Assembly (NCBI GenBank): GCA_023213395.1
Contig: CM041465.1
Span: forward strand, 106,957,741-107,021,740
DNA from: Cycas panzhihuaensis
Taxonomy: Eukaryota > Cycadophyta
DNA length: 64,000 bases
Direction: 5' to 3'
Of this stretch, positions 12,440 through 23,632 are shown one piece after another. A model generated the notes under the pieces. That model was given only the letters and a program-made list of their open reading frames with translations, searched no databases and had not been told where the DNA came from. Every line of letters begins with the position of its first letter. Within the stretch, counting starts at the first letter, position 1. A program made the translations under genes and the position numbers.

Positions 12440-13540
12440 ATTCCATTTTTTCGTTCCAGTAACTTGTGGACGAGTTCATTAATTATTTTGATGTTGTTCA
12501 CCCATTTGAAAGTGGAATGAGATCTCTTTTATCGCTCAAACAAGGTCACGATGAGATGAATCGTGACTTTGTGCGGCGGTTCCATGACCTTCTTCATTCC
12601 ACTAAGGCTACGTTGCCCGAGGAGTTGAAGAGGGATCTCTTCGTTAATGCACTTCGCCCTGAAGTCCACGTAGAAGTCCTTAAAATGGGGGCGACTACAT
12701 GTGACTCTGCTATTGCAAAGTGCTTAGCACTTGAGGCTATTAAGATCTAGGCTGGACTCAAGAAGCCTCTCAAGCCTTCACAGCGACGTGAGGCACCACC
12801 TCCAACTAAAGATATTAAACCTCAACAATCTTCTAGGTCTTCTTCTCATCCAACTGAGAAGACTTTAGACCCACTTACATCCGCTATACATTCATTTGAA
12901 CGTATGATGAAAGAACTCAAACTATAAGCTCCTTTATCACCAACTTCTAACAAACAAATCCAACAAGCTACTCAAGCTTCCCTCCCTAGGAATGGTAACA
13001 CCCACCTCTCAAGCAAGGAAGATGATTTTTGCTTGAGAAGAAGTGGTGTTCCATTCATGGGGAGTGCTTCCATGATGACTCATGTTGTAGGGCCCAACAT
13101 CTCATGGATGCCCCTCAACATGACTCATCCCCTAAACAGGCCTCAAGGCCTAATCCAGACCAACCGATCCACAAGGATCCGTTCCCCAAACATGGGGAAC
13201 ACGATCGTAACACTCAGCCCAAAAACAACCGGAGCTGGGGAAGATCCCGACCCCGCCCCACCGCGATAAAGGGAAGGGCGCTCAGGATTCGTCCTCTTCC
13301 TCTCGTTCCCCTAACTGACGTACTCCATCACCTTCGCGGTCCCAGAATAAGGGAAAGAAGGTGATCTAAATGCTTGAGGCTACTCCTTTGTATGCCCTTA
13401 TTCGGTCTCAAACTGCTAAAGAGGCAGCTGGTGCCTCTTCTTCTGCCGCACACTCCAATCGTCTTCTGAAAAACTCTCCTCCAGAAGTGTCACTTTTTCC
13501 CAAGGCCATTCCCGTACATCCTGGTCGTTACAATTTCTGA
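12440..13540 (+). pseudogene. Tat/Ogre-like gag C-terminal part and zinc knuckle, element 2
   Basis: Capsid C-terminal segment in frame at 12,466-12,750 (DFVRRFHDLLHSTKATLPEE, then LKMGATTCDSAIAKCLALEA). It stops at 12,748-12,750, where element 1 has CAA and Y has CAG. A second stop near 12,925 also replaces a Gln codon. A complete zinc knuckle C-x2-H-x4-H-x4-C (CSIHGECFHDDSCC) lies near 13,047-13,088; it would bind RNA. Basic, Pro-rich sequence follows, linking to the protease region. The frame changes several times, so no full-length product is possible. Confidence 0.8.
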
Positions 13541-14240
13541 AGAGTGCTTACCCAACCTCCTACTAAGGGTAAGCCTTTCTTTATCATTGACGAACTCCAT
13601 ACTATCGTTGCGGGAATGTCCTTGATGGATGTTTTGAGGAGTTGTCCCGAGCAGCGGACTCTCCTTTTGGAAGCTTTAGGATCGAATGACACGCCCATTC
13701 ACACTTTGGGTGTTACCCAAGGCCATGAGCCTGCCATTTCTTTTGATCCTAAAGATCTCGCCCCTACGTGTGAAATGGAATGCCAATAGAACTTCCCGTT
13801 CACCATCACCATAAACACACCTGACTACCTCTAAGAAGAATTGTATCGACAACGATTCTTCCGTGAATGCTATGCTCTCGTGTTATGCAAGAGCTTGGTA
13901 TTTCTACCTTGGAACCTATTCCATGGCGATGCCAAGGCTATGACGGTAGCAAAGACCCCATTGGGATCTGTTTTGATCCCACTCACCTCGAGGGCAAGAC
14001 TATCCTCGTGACATTATAGTCCTTGACGCTGACGCCGACTACAATCTCCTCTTGGGCCGACCATGGCTTGACCAGATGGGAGTTGTGTGTTCGACTCGTG
14101 CGGGGTGCGTCAAGTTCGTCCATGATGGACAGATGAGAGTTGTCTCCCGTGAGCATCCACCGTTAAACAAACTCACCGTTAATCGTGCAAGCCAAGGCCC
14201 TTCTACGCCACGCCTCGACTTGCTCCATCAAGATACCTGA
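13541..14240 (+). pseudogene. Tat-like aspartic protease region, element 2
   Basis: Open frame 13,544-13,789 encodes the linker before the protease (MSLMDVLRSCPEQRTLLLEAL). It ends in TAG at 13,787-13,789, where element 1 has TGG. The active-site DNGS region at about 13,845-13,870 is broken by frameshifts and base changes. The distal half is preserved (DYNLLLGRPWLDQMGVVCST) at about 14,035-14,100. The protease is therefore dead in this copy. A frame change near 14,190 leads into the next open frame. Confidence 0.8.
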
Positions 14241-15135
14241 TCCATCTCACATCGAAGAAGATCTCACATCCTCTTCTCATAGTCTTATGCGCTTTGCCCC
14301 TATTGGTGTTGGGAGCTATGGGTACCTCATCTCTTTTAGCAACAATGAGTCTTATGACGAGGATGAGGGCTTTCTTCACCCCATTTCTTTCCTCTACACT
14401 AGTAGGATGCACCTATCTCCTTCTAGATCCCCACCTAGAACCTCTTTCGTTCGTGAGACTAGTCATCCTTTTGTGACACATATCATTACACGTTTTGACC
14501 CACAGGTCCCTGGTTCTTCATCTTCACCACCCCCTGCAGGTGATGATTTTAAAGAACTACCTTTCGCTCTTTCCGAGGAGCCCCTTCTTGACTCTCCCTT
14601 AGAGTTTGTCGAGGACGTTGGACAACCTGATGACCACCACGGTCCCTGCTGTTCTACTTCCTCCAGCACTTCATCTATTCGAAGTAAGGTCATCCATGGG
14701 GTGGATTACTTCGAAGATGATGAAGCCTTGCTTGAGCACTTAGTGGGCTCCGTGCCCCACCTAGTTGAGATTCCCTCCCTGCGAGTTTCTCTTCGGGGTC
14801 TCATCGATGAGGAGTCGATCCACCAGGCTCGCCTCTTGGACCTCGAATCTTTGGGTGAGAGACGCTTAGCTACCTACCAGGCTAACCTAGCATCCAAAGC
14901 TCGCTCACAAAGGACCTACGATAAACATCTTCATTCCCGTCCTTTGTTTCCCGGGGACCATGTCCTCAAACTGGAATATCTTCACAACTGCTTGGCCAAA
15001 TTCAGGCCCAGATGGGTTGGCCCCTTTGTCATTATCGAGAGCCTCGGTAACGGCGCCTACAGGATTGCCACCCTGGAGGGTCTTGAATTTGAGAAAGCCG
15101 TTAACGGGAAATTCCTTAAGAAGTTTTACTCGTGA
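14185..15135 (+). pseudogene. Post-protease tail joined to integrase C-terminal domain, element 2
   Basis: A 316-residue open frame. Its first half is the acidic, Ser-rich tail that follows the protease in this family (IGVGSYGYLISFSNNES, then KVIHGVDYFEDDEALLEHL). Its second half matches the very end of Tat-type integrase: VEIPSLRVSLRGLIDEE, then RTYDKHLHSRPLFPGDHVLK, then FRPRWVGPFVIIESLGNGAY, ending in FLKKFYS and a stop. Reverse transcriptase, RNase H and the integrase catalytic core, about 3 kb in autonomous relatives, are absent between the two halves. The frame crosses the join without a stop. This is either an internal deletion that happened to keep frame or a fixed structure of a non-autonomous subfamily; the single copy here cannot tell which. 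Confidence 0.8.
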
Positions 15136-15860
15136 CCTTGCCGTCACCTCGTCCACGCTCTGAAATGAGCCTAAACTACCATGTTAAGTTTGTTCCCTTT
15201 CCTCCCAGCCACGGGTGGAAGGGTGGTTTGGGATGGTCTCTTTTGTTTTCTTCTGGTTCCTCCCGTGGAACCCTTGTTCCCATTCTTCCTTGGGGCCTTG
15301 TCCTCCTATTTGGGCATCCCCCAGTTAGGACGATGCTCTAGAGTATCGTTACTCCCCCCTCTCGCTTAGTATTTCCTTTGTATATCCCACTATGCTCCCA
15401 TGTGGACATCCGTGTCGCTCTATTTCCTAACCCCACATATGCCTATCACCTCTACTAGTGGTCGTGTGTGCTCCAGTTAGGTATACGGCCTTGCATGAAA
15501 AGAAATATGTGTAACTTGAACAAATAATCATAACAAAATACAAACCATACATATTAATTATCAAACAAAATATACAAATCATCACATATCAAAATGGGGT
15601 ACCAATCACCTTGTCTATATATACATCAAAATCATGTGTCGATCATACATATGGGAAGCTTCTGTCCTTATAGGGGTACAATCATATGACTCTATATATG
15701 GTCCCCTCGAGGCCCGCTTCCCTTGTCAAAATCAAGTACATGCATACTACTCTACTTGCTGCTCCCTCGGGCATCATCTCCTGGTCGGTGTGATTCCTCT
15801 CCTGGGGACTACATCTCTCTGAGACTCCTCCCTGGTCTCCCCGAGCTCCCTACCTCACTC
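15136..15860 (+). other. 3' untranslated region of element 2
   Basis: Begins with GAGCCTAAACTACCATG and a CCACGGGTGGAA block, a single-copy version of the 86-bp unit repeated four times in element X (53.5-53.9 kb). Similarity to X's minus strand continues to about 15,500 (CTCCAGTTAGGTATACGGCC). No gene is seen. The 3' LTR of element 2 was not identified. Confidence 0.55.
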
Positions 15861-15869
15861 CCCTTGCCT

Positions 15870-17246
15870 CATGGCCTCCTCGGGGTCATCACTATGGGTA
15901 TATGCATGTCTTGCTGTGTGCCGACCTCGACACCATGTCCTCGACCAATCGATCGTATCGCACCTGGACACGATCCCGCTCCATCTCTATGATGCGGGCC
16001 TCCCTCCATCCCTAAGTCTCTCCTATACCACTATCACCATGATAGGAAAAGGCTATGTCTCACTTGGTGCAGGTGCCTCGACTCAGCGACGCCTCCCCTC
16101 TAGCACTCCACCAGCTGCCAGTACCTCCTCCTGTACCTCCTCTACTATGGCCTCTCTCTCTCGCAACTCTCTGTCACCTCTCCAGATCTCCTCACGATCC
16201 AGAGTCAGGCCGCTGTCACTAGCCCCGCTACGCCTCTGACCCCTGATGGGCTTGCCTCTCTGCCGACAGTCCCAGATGGCCCTACTCCTCCACCTGATGT
16301 CCCTAACGGACCTACCTCTCCTGCAGGTCATGATGGGCCAACCCCATCACCTCCATCTCCACCCTCATCATCTCCTTGGGGCATCCCTACTCCTCCTGCC
16401 TCATCATTGTTGTCCCACCTCATTGCCCTGTATGGATCTGCTATATAGTCTATCATGGTGAGGAGGTCTAGCAATGTGGCCTCCACTAAGCGTCGGACAT
16501 GAGCCTGGTCCTCTGTCCCTCCTGCCTAGTCGCCATCTCAGGACCACTGGGCCCACTCTACAATAGGGTGTGGTCCCCCTACTGGTGCCACTGCCCCAAA
16601 GTGATCAAAAAACTAACACTGTAATAATGTGTTATATGACAATCCTCCCTGGCCTGCTGCTCTGATGGCGTCTAGCTGTGCGACGAGGTTCGCCACTATC
16701 AGAGTGGACCAGTCCATCCTCTCGTCAGCCTTGCATCGGCACACTACATCCATCCACCCTCCTGGGATGTCCTTATAGTTTTGTTTCTAGGAAACCCGGA
16801 ACAGAATGCATAAAGTAATCAATTTCCTCACTCGAGAAATCCCTGACATGACCATAGCCTGGAGAGGAACGCCTCGCCTCTCCCATCTATCTAATCCTGT
16901 AAAGAATGTCGCTGCCTCCCTGTGTGCTACCTCATTGCTAGGCAGCACTCCCAGTGCTACCAGCCTCCCAGTTGCTGGTACTCCCAGTATCCATCTAATG
17001 TCCCCAGGTGTCACTGTTACGTCTCCCACCTGGGGTAGGTGGAAAACGTGCCTACTCTGATTCTAGTGTGATACGATGTCTATCAGCAGCCTTTGGTCTG
17101 ACATGTACTAAGGTGTCCTCACCACCTTCAATAACCTGCATCTCCATAGGACTCCCTTGTCCTCCCAGCTCATCATCTCGATGAAGCTCAACATGGCCAT
17201 GCCTATGTTCTTGCAGGTTTCCACCATGATCATAGCCTGCAAACAC
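15870..17246 (-). pseudogene. Plant mobile domain (PMD)-like relic, antisense to element 2
   Basis: The minus strand reads RLLIDIVSH, a stop, NQSRHVFHLPQVGDVTVTPG, then DIRWILGVPATGRLV and ATFFTGLDRWERRGVPLQAM (about 16,790-17,100). This is the layout of the aminotransferase-like plant mobile domain: a Trp-Asp-like segment, a HxFxLP strand, a VTVTPxDIxxILGVP motif. The downstream part to about 15,870 is acidic and Gly-rich with frame changes. The stop after SH stands where PMD proteins have Trp (TGG to TAG). PMD is known both in host proteins and inside transposons. Extra antisense ORFs between pol and the 3' LTR are known in Tat-lineage elements, so element 2 cargo is the likely origin. A host pseudogene is the alternative. 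Confidence 0.45.
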
Positions 17247-17373
17247 TATGAAACTAGTAAGATCTTAGCCTACATTAGCTCTTTGTCCCTTCAACCATCC
17301 ATCAGCTCCACCTGATCGAGATTTGGGGCCTCCCAGGCCCCTATCTTCCTTTTTCTCAGCTCGCCAGACCGCA

Positions 17374-17401
17374 CCAAACTTCACGGTACCATGAAGTTTG
17401 G
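17374..17401. repeat. Perfect 10-bp inverted repeat
   Basis: CCAAACTTCA (17,374-17,383), an 8-nt loop, and TGAAGTTTGG (17,392-17,401). Function unknown. Confidence 0.8.
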
Positions 17402-17430
17402 CACAGTCCCGGTGATCGGGGCCCCCGCAG

Positions 17431-17454
17431 AAAGATCGCAAGACCGCGATCTTT
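17431..17454. repeat. Perfect 9-bp inverted repeat
   Basis: AAAGATCGC (17,431-17,439), a 6-nt loop, and GCGATCTTT (17,446-17,454). It lies 30 bp from the previous hairpin. Confidence 0.8.
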
Positions 17455-17459
17455 GTTGC

Positions 17460-18500
17460 GGCGAACAACACCAACCCAAAATGGGGTTTTCCTACCCAAA
17501 AAATAAAAATCTTCTTGGTGGGCCTCATGGTCCACCGAGACCATGGTCGCCTAATGCCCGATCTTGCCTCTTTCTAGGTCCAATTCAACTCGGAGGCCTT
17601 TTCTCACTCATATGGGTCCCAAAACCTACGTAAAATAACAAAAAGCAATAAAATTGAAACCACAAGATGGGCTGAGTTTTGTGGGGTCCACTCACTGGAT
17701 CTCGACATAACACTCGTTATCTCGTCTCGACGGCCCCAACCGCCCCTCTCGCTCGATCCAATGGTCCAATCTCCTCCGCGTGCCTCCAAAGTTAGGTAGT
17801 GCTCACTGTAAGGGAATGGGTCCGGATTCTCTTAAAGCCCGTGAAAATGAATCATTTTCCGTCAATTTCCTTATATAAAGTGGGACCCCAATGGGCACTG
17901 CCTCTATTTCTCCCTCGTGATGCCCTCCTGATCGCCTCTATCCCTGCATCACCTTTGCCTTCTGGCCTTGTCTCCTGTTGTGCTCCCATAGCCTTCGACT
18001 CGCTTCTTCTTGCGGATGCATTTATGGCACCCTTCCAATGCATTTTTCGTAGGGCCCTTTTGTCGCGTTTTGCGTGCCACTCCTATGCATGCTTGAGTTT
18101 ATACTCGTTTAGCTCGTTTCGCCATCCTGGACCCATTTTTGTAGCTCTTTTCTGCCCGTGGGGCCTCCAGAGGGAATGCTCCCCTCGTTCGGGGGCACTC
18201 TTTGCTTTCCCAAGCAACCTTTGTTTACCAACTTTGTCAAAAAATTTATAAGGTTGAATTTACAAAAAAAGGTTTTGTAAAAAAGGAATTATGGAGATCG
18301 TTATAGGGTTGTTATTTCTTCAGGTACTAATGATCATAACAATGGTTTATATAACCTATATGATATGAATGGACTAGTAGAAGGTAGGATGTTTAAGAAT
18401 ATGGTATGAGATTTGCTTTTTCTTCATACATTGCTTATTTTGATTCTTTTAATAAGTTATAACATTTTTTATTTGGTAATATCAACTATGGGTAATTAAA
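17460..18500. other. Stretch without a recognised gene
   Basis: The first part is GC-rich and the last part is AT-rich. The open frame at 17,799-18,251 has no recognisable domain and looks like chance. The shift in base composition near 18,240 probably marks the edge of the copia element. Confidence 0.3.
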
Positions 18501-21170
18501 TATTTTGCAAAAGCATAATATAGTTATTTCATAATCTCTCCATAATATATTATGCCTTTGAGGAATGTATTATAAGAAACGTCACATAGATTCTTTATTT
18601 CCTGAGGTTATTTTTAAAGCCTAATATTCTCTTGAGTTGATACACTTTAATATTTGTGGACCATTTCAAGTAACTTCTATATTAAGAAGAAAATATCTAC
18701 TTACTTTCATTGATGATTTTTCATATAAATATTGGATTTATATTCTTAAACAAAAAAGTGATTTGTTTGATAGATTTCTTAAATTCAAACCCCTTTTCTA
18801 GAATCAATTTGGTTATAAAATCAATATGTTGAAGCCTTGGAAAGAAGAATGACATTCATTTTCGATATTCTATTATATATACCCTCAATAAAATGGTGTA
18901 GTATGGAAGAAAAACATAACTCTTGTTAAAATGGCATATTACATACTATATTTTAAGGGCTTAGAACTAAAATTATGGGTTGAAATCATCATTTGTACTA
19001 ATTATCTATTAAATCATCTACATGTTAGTATTGTTTTTAACATTACTCTTGAAGAAAAATAGTTGAGTAGGAAACCTATAGTGCCATATCTCTAGATCTT
19101 TTGTAGTGTTCTACAACCTTATATTTCTAATAAATGAAGGAAAATATTAGATTAAAAAAGTACAAGATATATCTTTATAAGTTGTAGTAAAGAGTATAAA
19201 ATGTATAAACACTTTGATCCTACTTCTAATAAAGTATTTATTAATCATTATGCTAAGGTTGATGAGAATGGTTTATACATTTATCCTTCTCATGAGTATG
19301 TTAGTGCTTCTTTGCTTCCTCTTATAAATAACATTACTCATATTCCATCTCATGGCATTACTTTTGGCTCAAGTATTTCTATCTCAAGTGGTCATGTTTC
19401 TTCTCCTTCTATCTCTCATATTTGTGGTGGTCATTAATATGATTTAGGCGATTCTCATAATGTAAATTTAGATGTTGAAACTTCAAATACTCAAAGACAA
19501 CCTAAATGGTTTCAAAAAACACTTACCATAATTAATTTTGATATGTATAATTCTTTCACTCCTAAAAGGACTTTTACTTAAATGCTTCAAGCTAATTATG
19601 CTCTTATGGACAAGGAAATAGAACTTGAAGACTCTGAATCTTTTGATGAAATTAAAGACAATCCCTTTTAGAATGCTACTATGGCTGAGTAGTATGATGC
19701 TTTGATAAAAAAATTATATAAGAGGCAATGCTTTTCCCCTTTATAAGAACCTAGTTACAAATGGGTCTATTAAACAAAATTTTATTTTGATTATGATATT
19801 AAGAAATATAAAGGTAGATTGGTAACTAGAGGTTTCTTAGAAATCGATAAAGTTAATTATATTGAGACTTTTCCTATGATTACTAAAATAAATATTATCA
19901 AGTTTTTTATTTCTTTGGATATTAAATTTATATTGTAATTTCATCAAATGTATGTCAAAAAATCTTTTCTTAAATTATGATCTTAAAGAGCAAAGTTGCA
20001 TGGTCTAACCTCCTAATTATGAATTTAGTTATGATCTAGTTTGTAAATCCAAGAAGTCTTTGTATTGTTTGAAACAAGCATTTAAGGCTAAATATTAAAA
20101 AAAAAAAATTAATAAGTATCATTATCTTATTAATCATGGATTTTCTAGATGTGTGAGTGATTCCAATCTCTATTTTTGATGTCAAGGTAATAAGATTACA
20201 CTTCTAGTTCTTTATGTAGATGATATGGTCATCATTAGTTATAATACTACTTCTATTTATATATCAAGAATGACATGAAGAATAATTTTGAGATGATTGA
20301 TTTTGGCTTACTTTGTTATTTTCTTAAATTTCAAGTGCTTCAAATAAATAGTAGTCTTTCAATTTCACAACCTAACTACATTATAGATTTACTTAAGAAA
20401 TTTAAAATGGATGCTTGCAAGCCTACCCTTACTCATTTTTAAGTGGAGTAAAACTCAACATCATTTATGATTCTCCCCTAATTAAGGTTATTTTATATTA
20501 GTATTTACTTAATAATTTGATATATTAGACATACTCGAGTTAACATCTCATATGTAATTGGTGTTTATTCTCGATTTATGTGGGACCCTTATGAATCTTA
20601 TTGTAATGATGTTAAGAAAATTCTACAATATCTTTAAGGTATTATCCATCACGATCTTTAATATGAATAATTTGATGGTGATTTTGAGTTGATTAGCTAT
20701 TCAGATTTTAATTAGACAAGTGATTGGTGGAAGAAAGTCAACAACGAGTTATATTTTTCATCTTGGTTCTGGTCCTATCATATAGTTCAAATGTGAAGAT
20801 ATAATATCTTACTCTTTCTATTATTGAGGCTAAATATCATACATTAGTTAAGTTAATCAAAGAAACTTTGTGGATCAAACCTTTACTTGATGAAATTGGT
20901 TTTTTCTTGAAAATGTTTATCATATTACATATTGATAATTAAAGAGTTATTTATGTTATCGAGAATCATGCACATTACTCAAAGATTAAGTATATTGAAC
21001 TATACATATTTTTATATATGACCTGATTAGTAATGGAACTATTTAGTTGGAAATTTATCCTTTGGAATAGATGTCTTCACCAAACCACTTGCCAATGACA
21101 AGTTTAGCAAGCTTTAACAAATCCTTAAAATAACTAAAATCATCAAGTAGGGGTTGAAATAATGATGCTT
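18500..21170 (+). pseudogene. Ty1/copia pol relic (integrase, reverse transcriptase, RNase H)
   Basis: Seen in order on the plus strand. Integrase core: LIHFNICGPFQVTS, then YLLTFIDDFSYKYWIYILK, near 18,630-18,770. Reverse transcriptase: YKGRLVTRGFLEIDKVNYIE near 19,810-19,870, then SKKSLYCLKQAF near 20,045-20,085, and the catalytic YVDD at 20,213-20,224. RNase H and C-terminal end: RHTRVNISYVIGVYSRFMW near 20,525-20,585 and FGIDVFTKPLANDKF near 21,060-21,105. The order integrase before reverse transcriptase defines copia. Dozens of stops and frameshifts show a dead, old copy. The only sizeable open frame (19,201-19,437) is the spacer between integrase and reverse transcriptase. Confidence 0.9.
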
Positions 21171-21196
21171 TTTTATACCCCTCTTAAAGTCAATAT

Positions 21197-21480
21197 TAAG
21201 GGAGGATGTTAAAAGATATTGTCAAATATCTAATATTTACTTGTATCATGCATAATTTAGTGGTTAAAATATTGGTGATTGCCATATTTAAAATGCACAT
21301 CATGGTGTAATAACATAATTAGACATTTATTTGAAATAATAATGGAGTATTTATTTGTGGATTTTCCTTAAAAGGGCAATTTGCTAGCTTATTTTTAGCA
21401 TTATTATTATCTTTAGCATATAAACTAATTTCATTATTCCATTACATGATACACTTGTTCTTTATTTCAATGAATAGTTT
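21197..21480 (+). repeat. Copia polypurine tract and start of 3' LTR
   Basis: TAAGGGAGGA (21,197-21,206) is a polypurine tract. It is followed at 21,207 by TGTTAAAAGATATTG, a typical LTR start. A CATATAAAC TATA-like motif lies near 21,417. The 3' boundary is not clear and no 5' LTR was found. Confidence 0.65.
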
Positions 21481-23400
21481 TTGCTTTTCTTTTTTCTTTG
21501 CCACTAAAGCATTATCTTTCCTTTTATTATTAAAAACAAAGTTATAATGATATTATTATTGATGTGTGAATACAAACAAAAGAATGGAATTGCCATAACA
21601 CATTATTATACATCATAATATCTTTTTTCAACATACTAATAAAATATATATTATATTATATTTCCAAATTCATAACTTTCAATTTAATTGTCATGAACAA
21701 CATAATATCTAGTGAAATTTTATTAAAATAAATGTAAACTAGAATAAACTTCCTTTTTACCAATTTAGATGGAGAAAAATCACATGCATTTGCTTTATAA
21801 AACCTACATAAATATATTTCCAATCTCAAGATTATGTTGATATGATTCTTTCCATCTCATAAGTATATATACGCATTTATTGGTATTGTAGGAAGAAAAT
21901 TATGTAATTGTCTAGATTACTAATGCTTCTATATGCTTTGATTTTTCTTCTTGTCTAGAAGCTTTATGCTTGTCTAGATTACTAATGCTTCTAGATGCTT
22001 TGATTTTTCTTCTTGTCTAGAAGCTTTATGCTTGTCTAGATGCTTTGATTTTTCTTCTTGTCATCGTCGTAAACATTACTCTCAACTTGTACTATATGTC
22101 TTATCTTCTCATTTATCCTTGACTAGTGAGGAAATAATTAAGGTATGTCATATTGGAAATGTAATAGTTTGCTATATCATACTTTAACTTTTATTCACAA
22201 CCCTATAAATCACAATTGTATTGACCAAGAGTGGTGGAATATATGATACATTATCATTATCTTATGTAAGTTGTTACTTCTCATTCATTATATGATGTGT
22301 TTGTTTTTTATTTTAATGGGTAGTTTTCTTTTGTTTTTCTTTGCCACTACTGAATTCTCTTACTTTTTATTACTCAAAGTAGAGTAATTGGATGTGTGAG
22401 TACAAGCAAAATAAAGAAATCATCAATCCACATTATTGCACATTACAATATTTATATTTAATATATTAATATAAAAAAATATTATGTTATAGAAACAAAT
22501 TTATAGCCTTCATCACCATGAATAACATAATATTGAACAAAATTTGCTTTAGAGAAATATAAATTCCCTTTTTATTAGTTTGTATAAAAAAAAATATTAT
22601 GCGTCTGTTTCTATAAGTATTTAGTTGCATATTTTCTTCAATATCTTGACTATATGAAGTCACCTCTTAGATTTGAATGTTGCACTAGAATCTTCGCTCA
22701 CGTACCATATTTTCTTACATGTTCTTGACCAAAAGAGGAAAAATTGAACCATGGCGTGTTTGAAATGCAATATCTTATCACTAAAAATAATTTAGCGATG
22801 TTGTATTTGAAATGCAAGAGTTTTCTATCTTATTGTTTTACTTTTCACCATAGTCTAAGTCATACGCGTGTTTTGCTAATTTCTTATTTTTCTGGACCTA
22901 AGAGTAGGAAAACAAACACCACGTTATTGTCATCTTTAGCCTATAAGAGCCCCTTTTGGGGTTCCATTCTATGATACAATTGATCTTGTATTATCTTTAC
23001 TGAAAGCTTTGGGAACTAAAGATCAATAGCTATAGCTATTGGTGAGTATGTCTCAGAGATGAATGTACTAATTTTGTTTTAATTTTTTTTTTCTAAATTT
23101 TTTCCCTTTACATGAAGTGTTTTCATTATTTTCAATGAAGATTGTTTAAAAGCAATATTATGTCTTATTTTCTCATCTGTTCTTGAATAAGAAGAAAACA
23201 ATTAAGCTACCATGTATCATAAATGTGATAGTTTGCTCTCATCTTTTAATTTTAATTCCCAACCTAAATTTTACTAATATCTTGTGTTCTTTTATAATAA
23301 ATATAGAATAGAAAAATAGATGTATGAATGGTCTCTTTGTTCTACAAATTTCTCTTCTCGTTCCTAGTACATAATGGAATTATTGTTCTATATGAGAGTT
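21440..23400. repeat. Diverged duplicated blocks upstream of the receptor gene
   Basis: The block at 21,440-21,790 (with TTTCTTTGCCACTA) recurs in diverged form at about 22,285-22,610, offset about 846 bp. A second block at about 22,090-22,210 (TATGTCTTATCTTCTCAT, then GTAATAGTTTGCT) recurs at about 23,155-23,260, offset about 1,065 bp. No coding region is seen. The blocks may be old partial LTR copies or duplicated gene-upstream sequence. Confidence 0.6.
21908..22065. repeat. 62-bp tandem repeat, about 2.5 copies
   Basis: Units start at 21,908, 21,970 and 22,032 with TTGTCTAGA. The third unit lacks an internal segment (TTACTAATGCTTCTAGA) and is truncated. CTAGA motifs make short palindromes inside the unit. 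Confidence 0.85.
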
Positions 23401-23516
23401 TGGAAGACATAGAATCACCAGGAACAATTATTGGTGAATGCGTTTAATGATGAAAAACTAGTTGCTTTTGTGTATCCAATTTGTTGTTTTATTTGTTTAT
23501 TTTAATTATAAATTGA

Positions 23517-23526
23517 TATATAAATA
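23517..23526 (+). promoter_or_regulatory. Candidate TATA box of the receptor-like protein gene
   Basis: TATATAAATA lies 107 bp before the chosen start codon. The surroundings are very AT-rich, so other positions are possible. CTTCCACAG at 23,591-23,599 could be the acceptor of an intron in the 5' untranslated region. Confidence 0.4.
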
Positions 23527-23632
23527 TTTTAATTATTTTGAATAATTAATTTGACTTATGTTGATTTAATTTTAAGAATATTTGATAACTCTTCCACAGG
23601 TGGAAGTGCGAGAGAAACAACAAAATAAGTCG

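Noticed and set aside
15871-16461. Plus-strand open frames of 122 and 71 codons
   Set aside because: They are shadows of the PMD-like sequence on the minus strand; the composition is explained by that strand.
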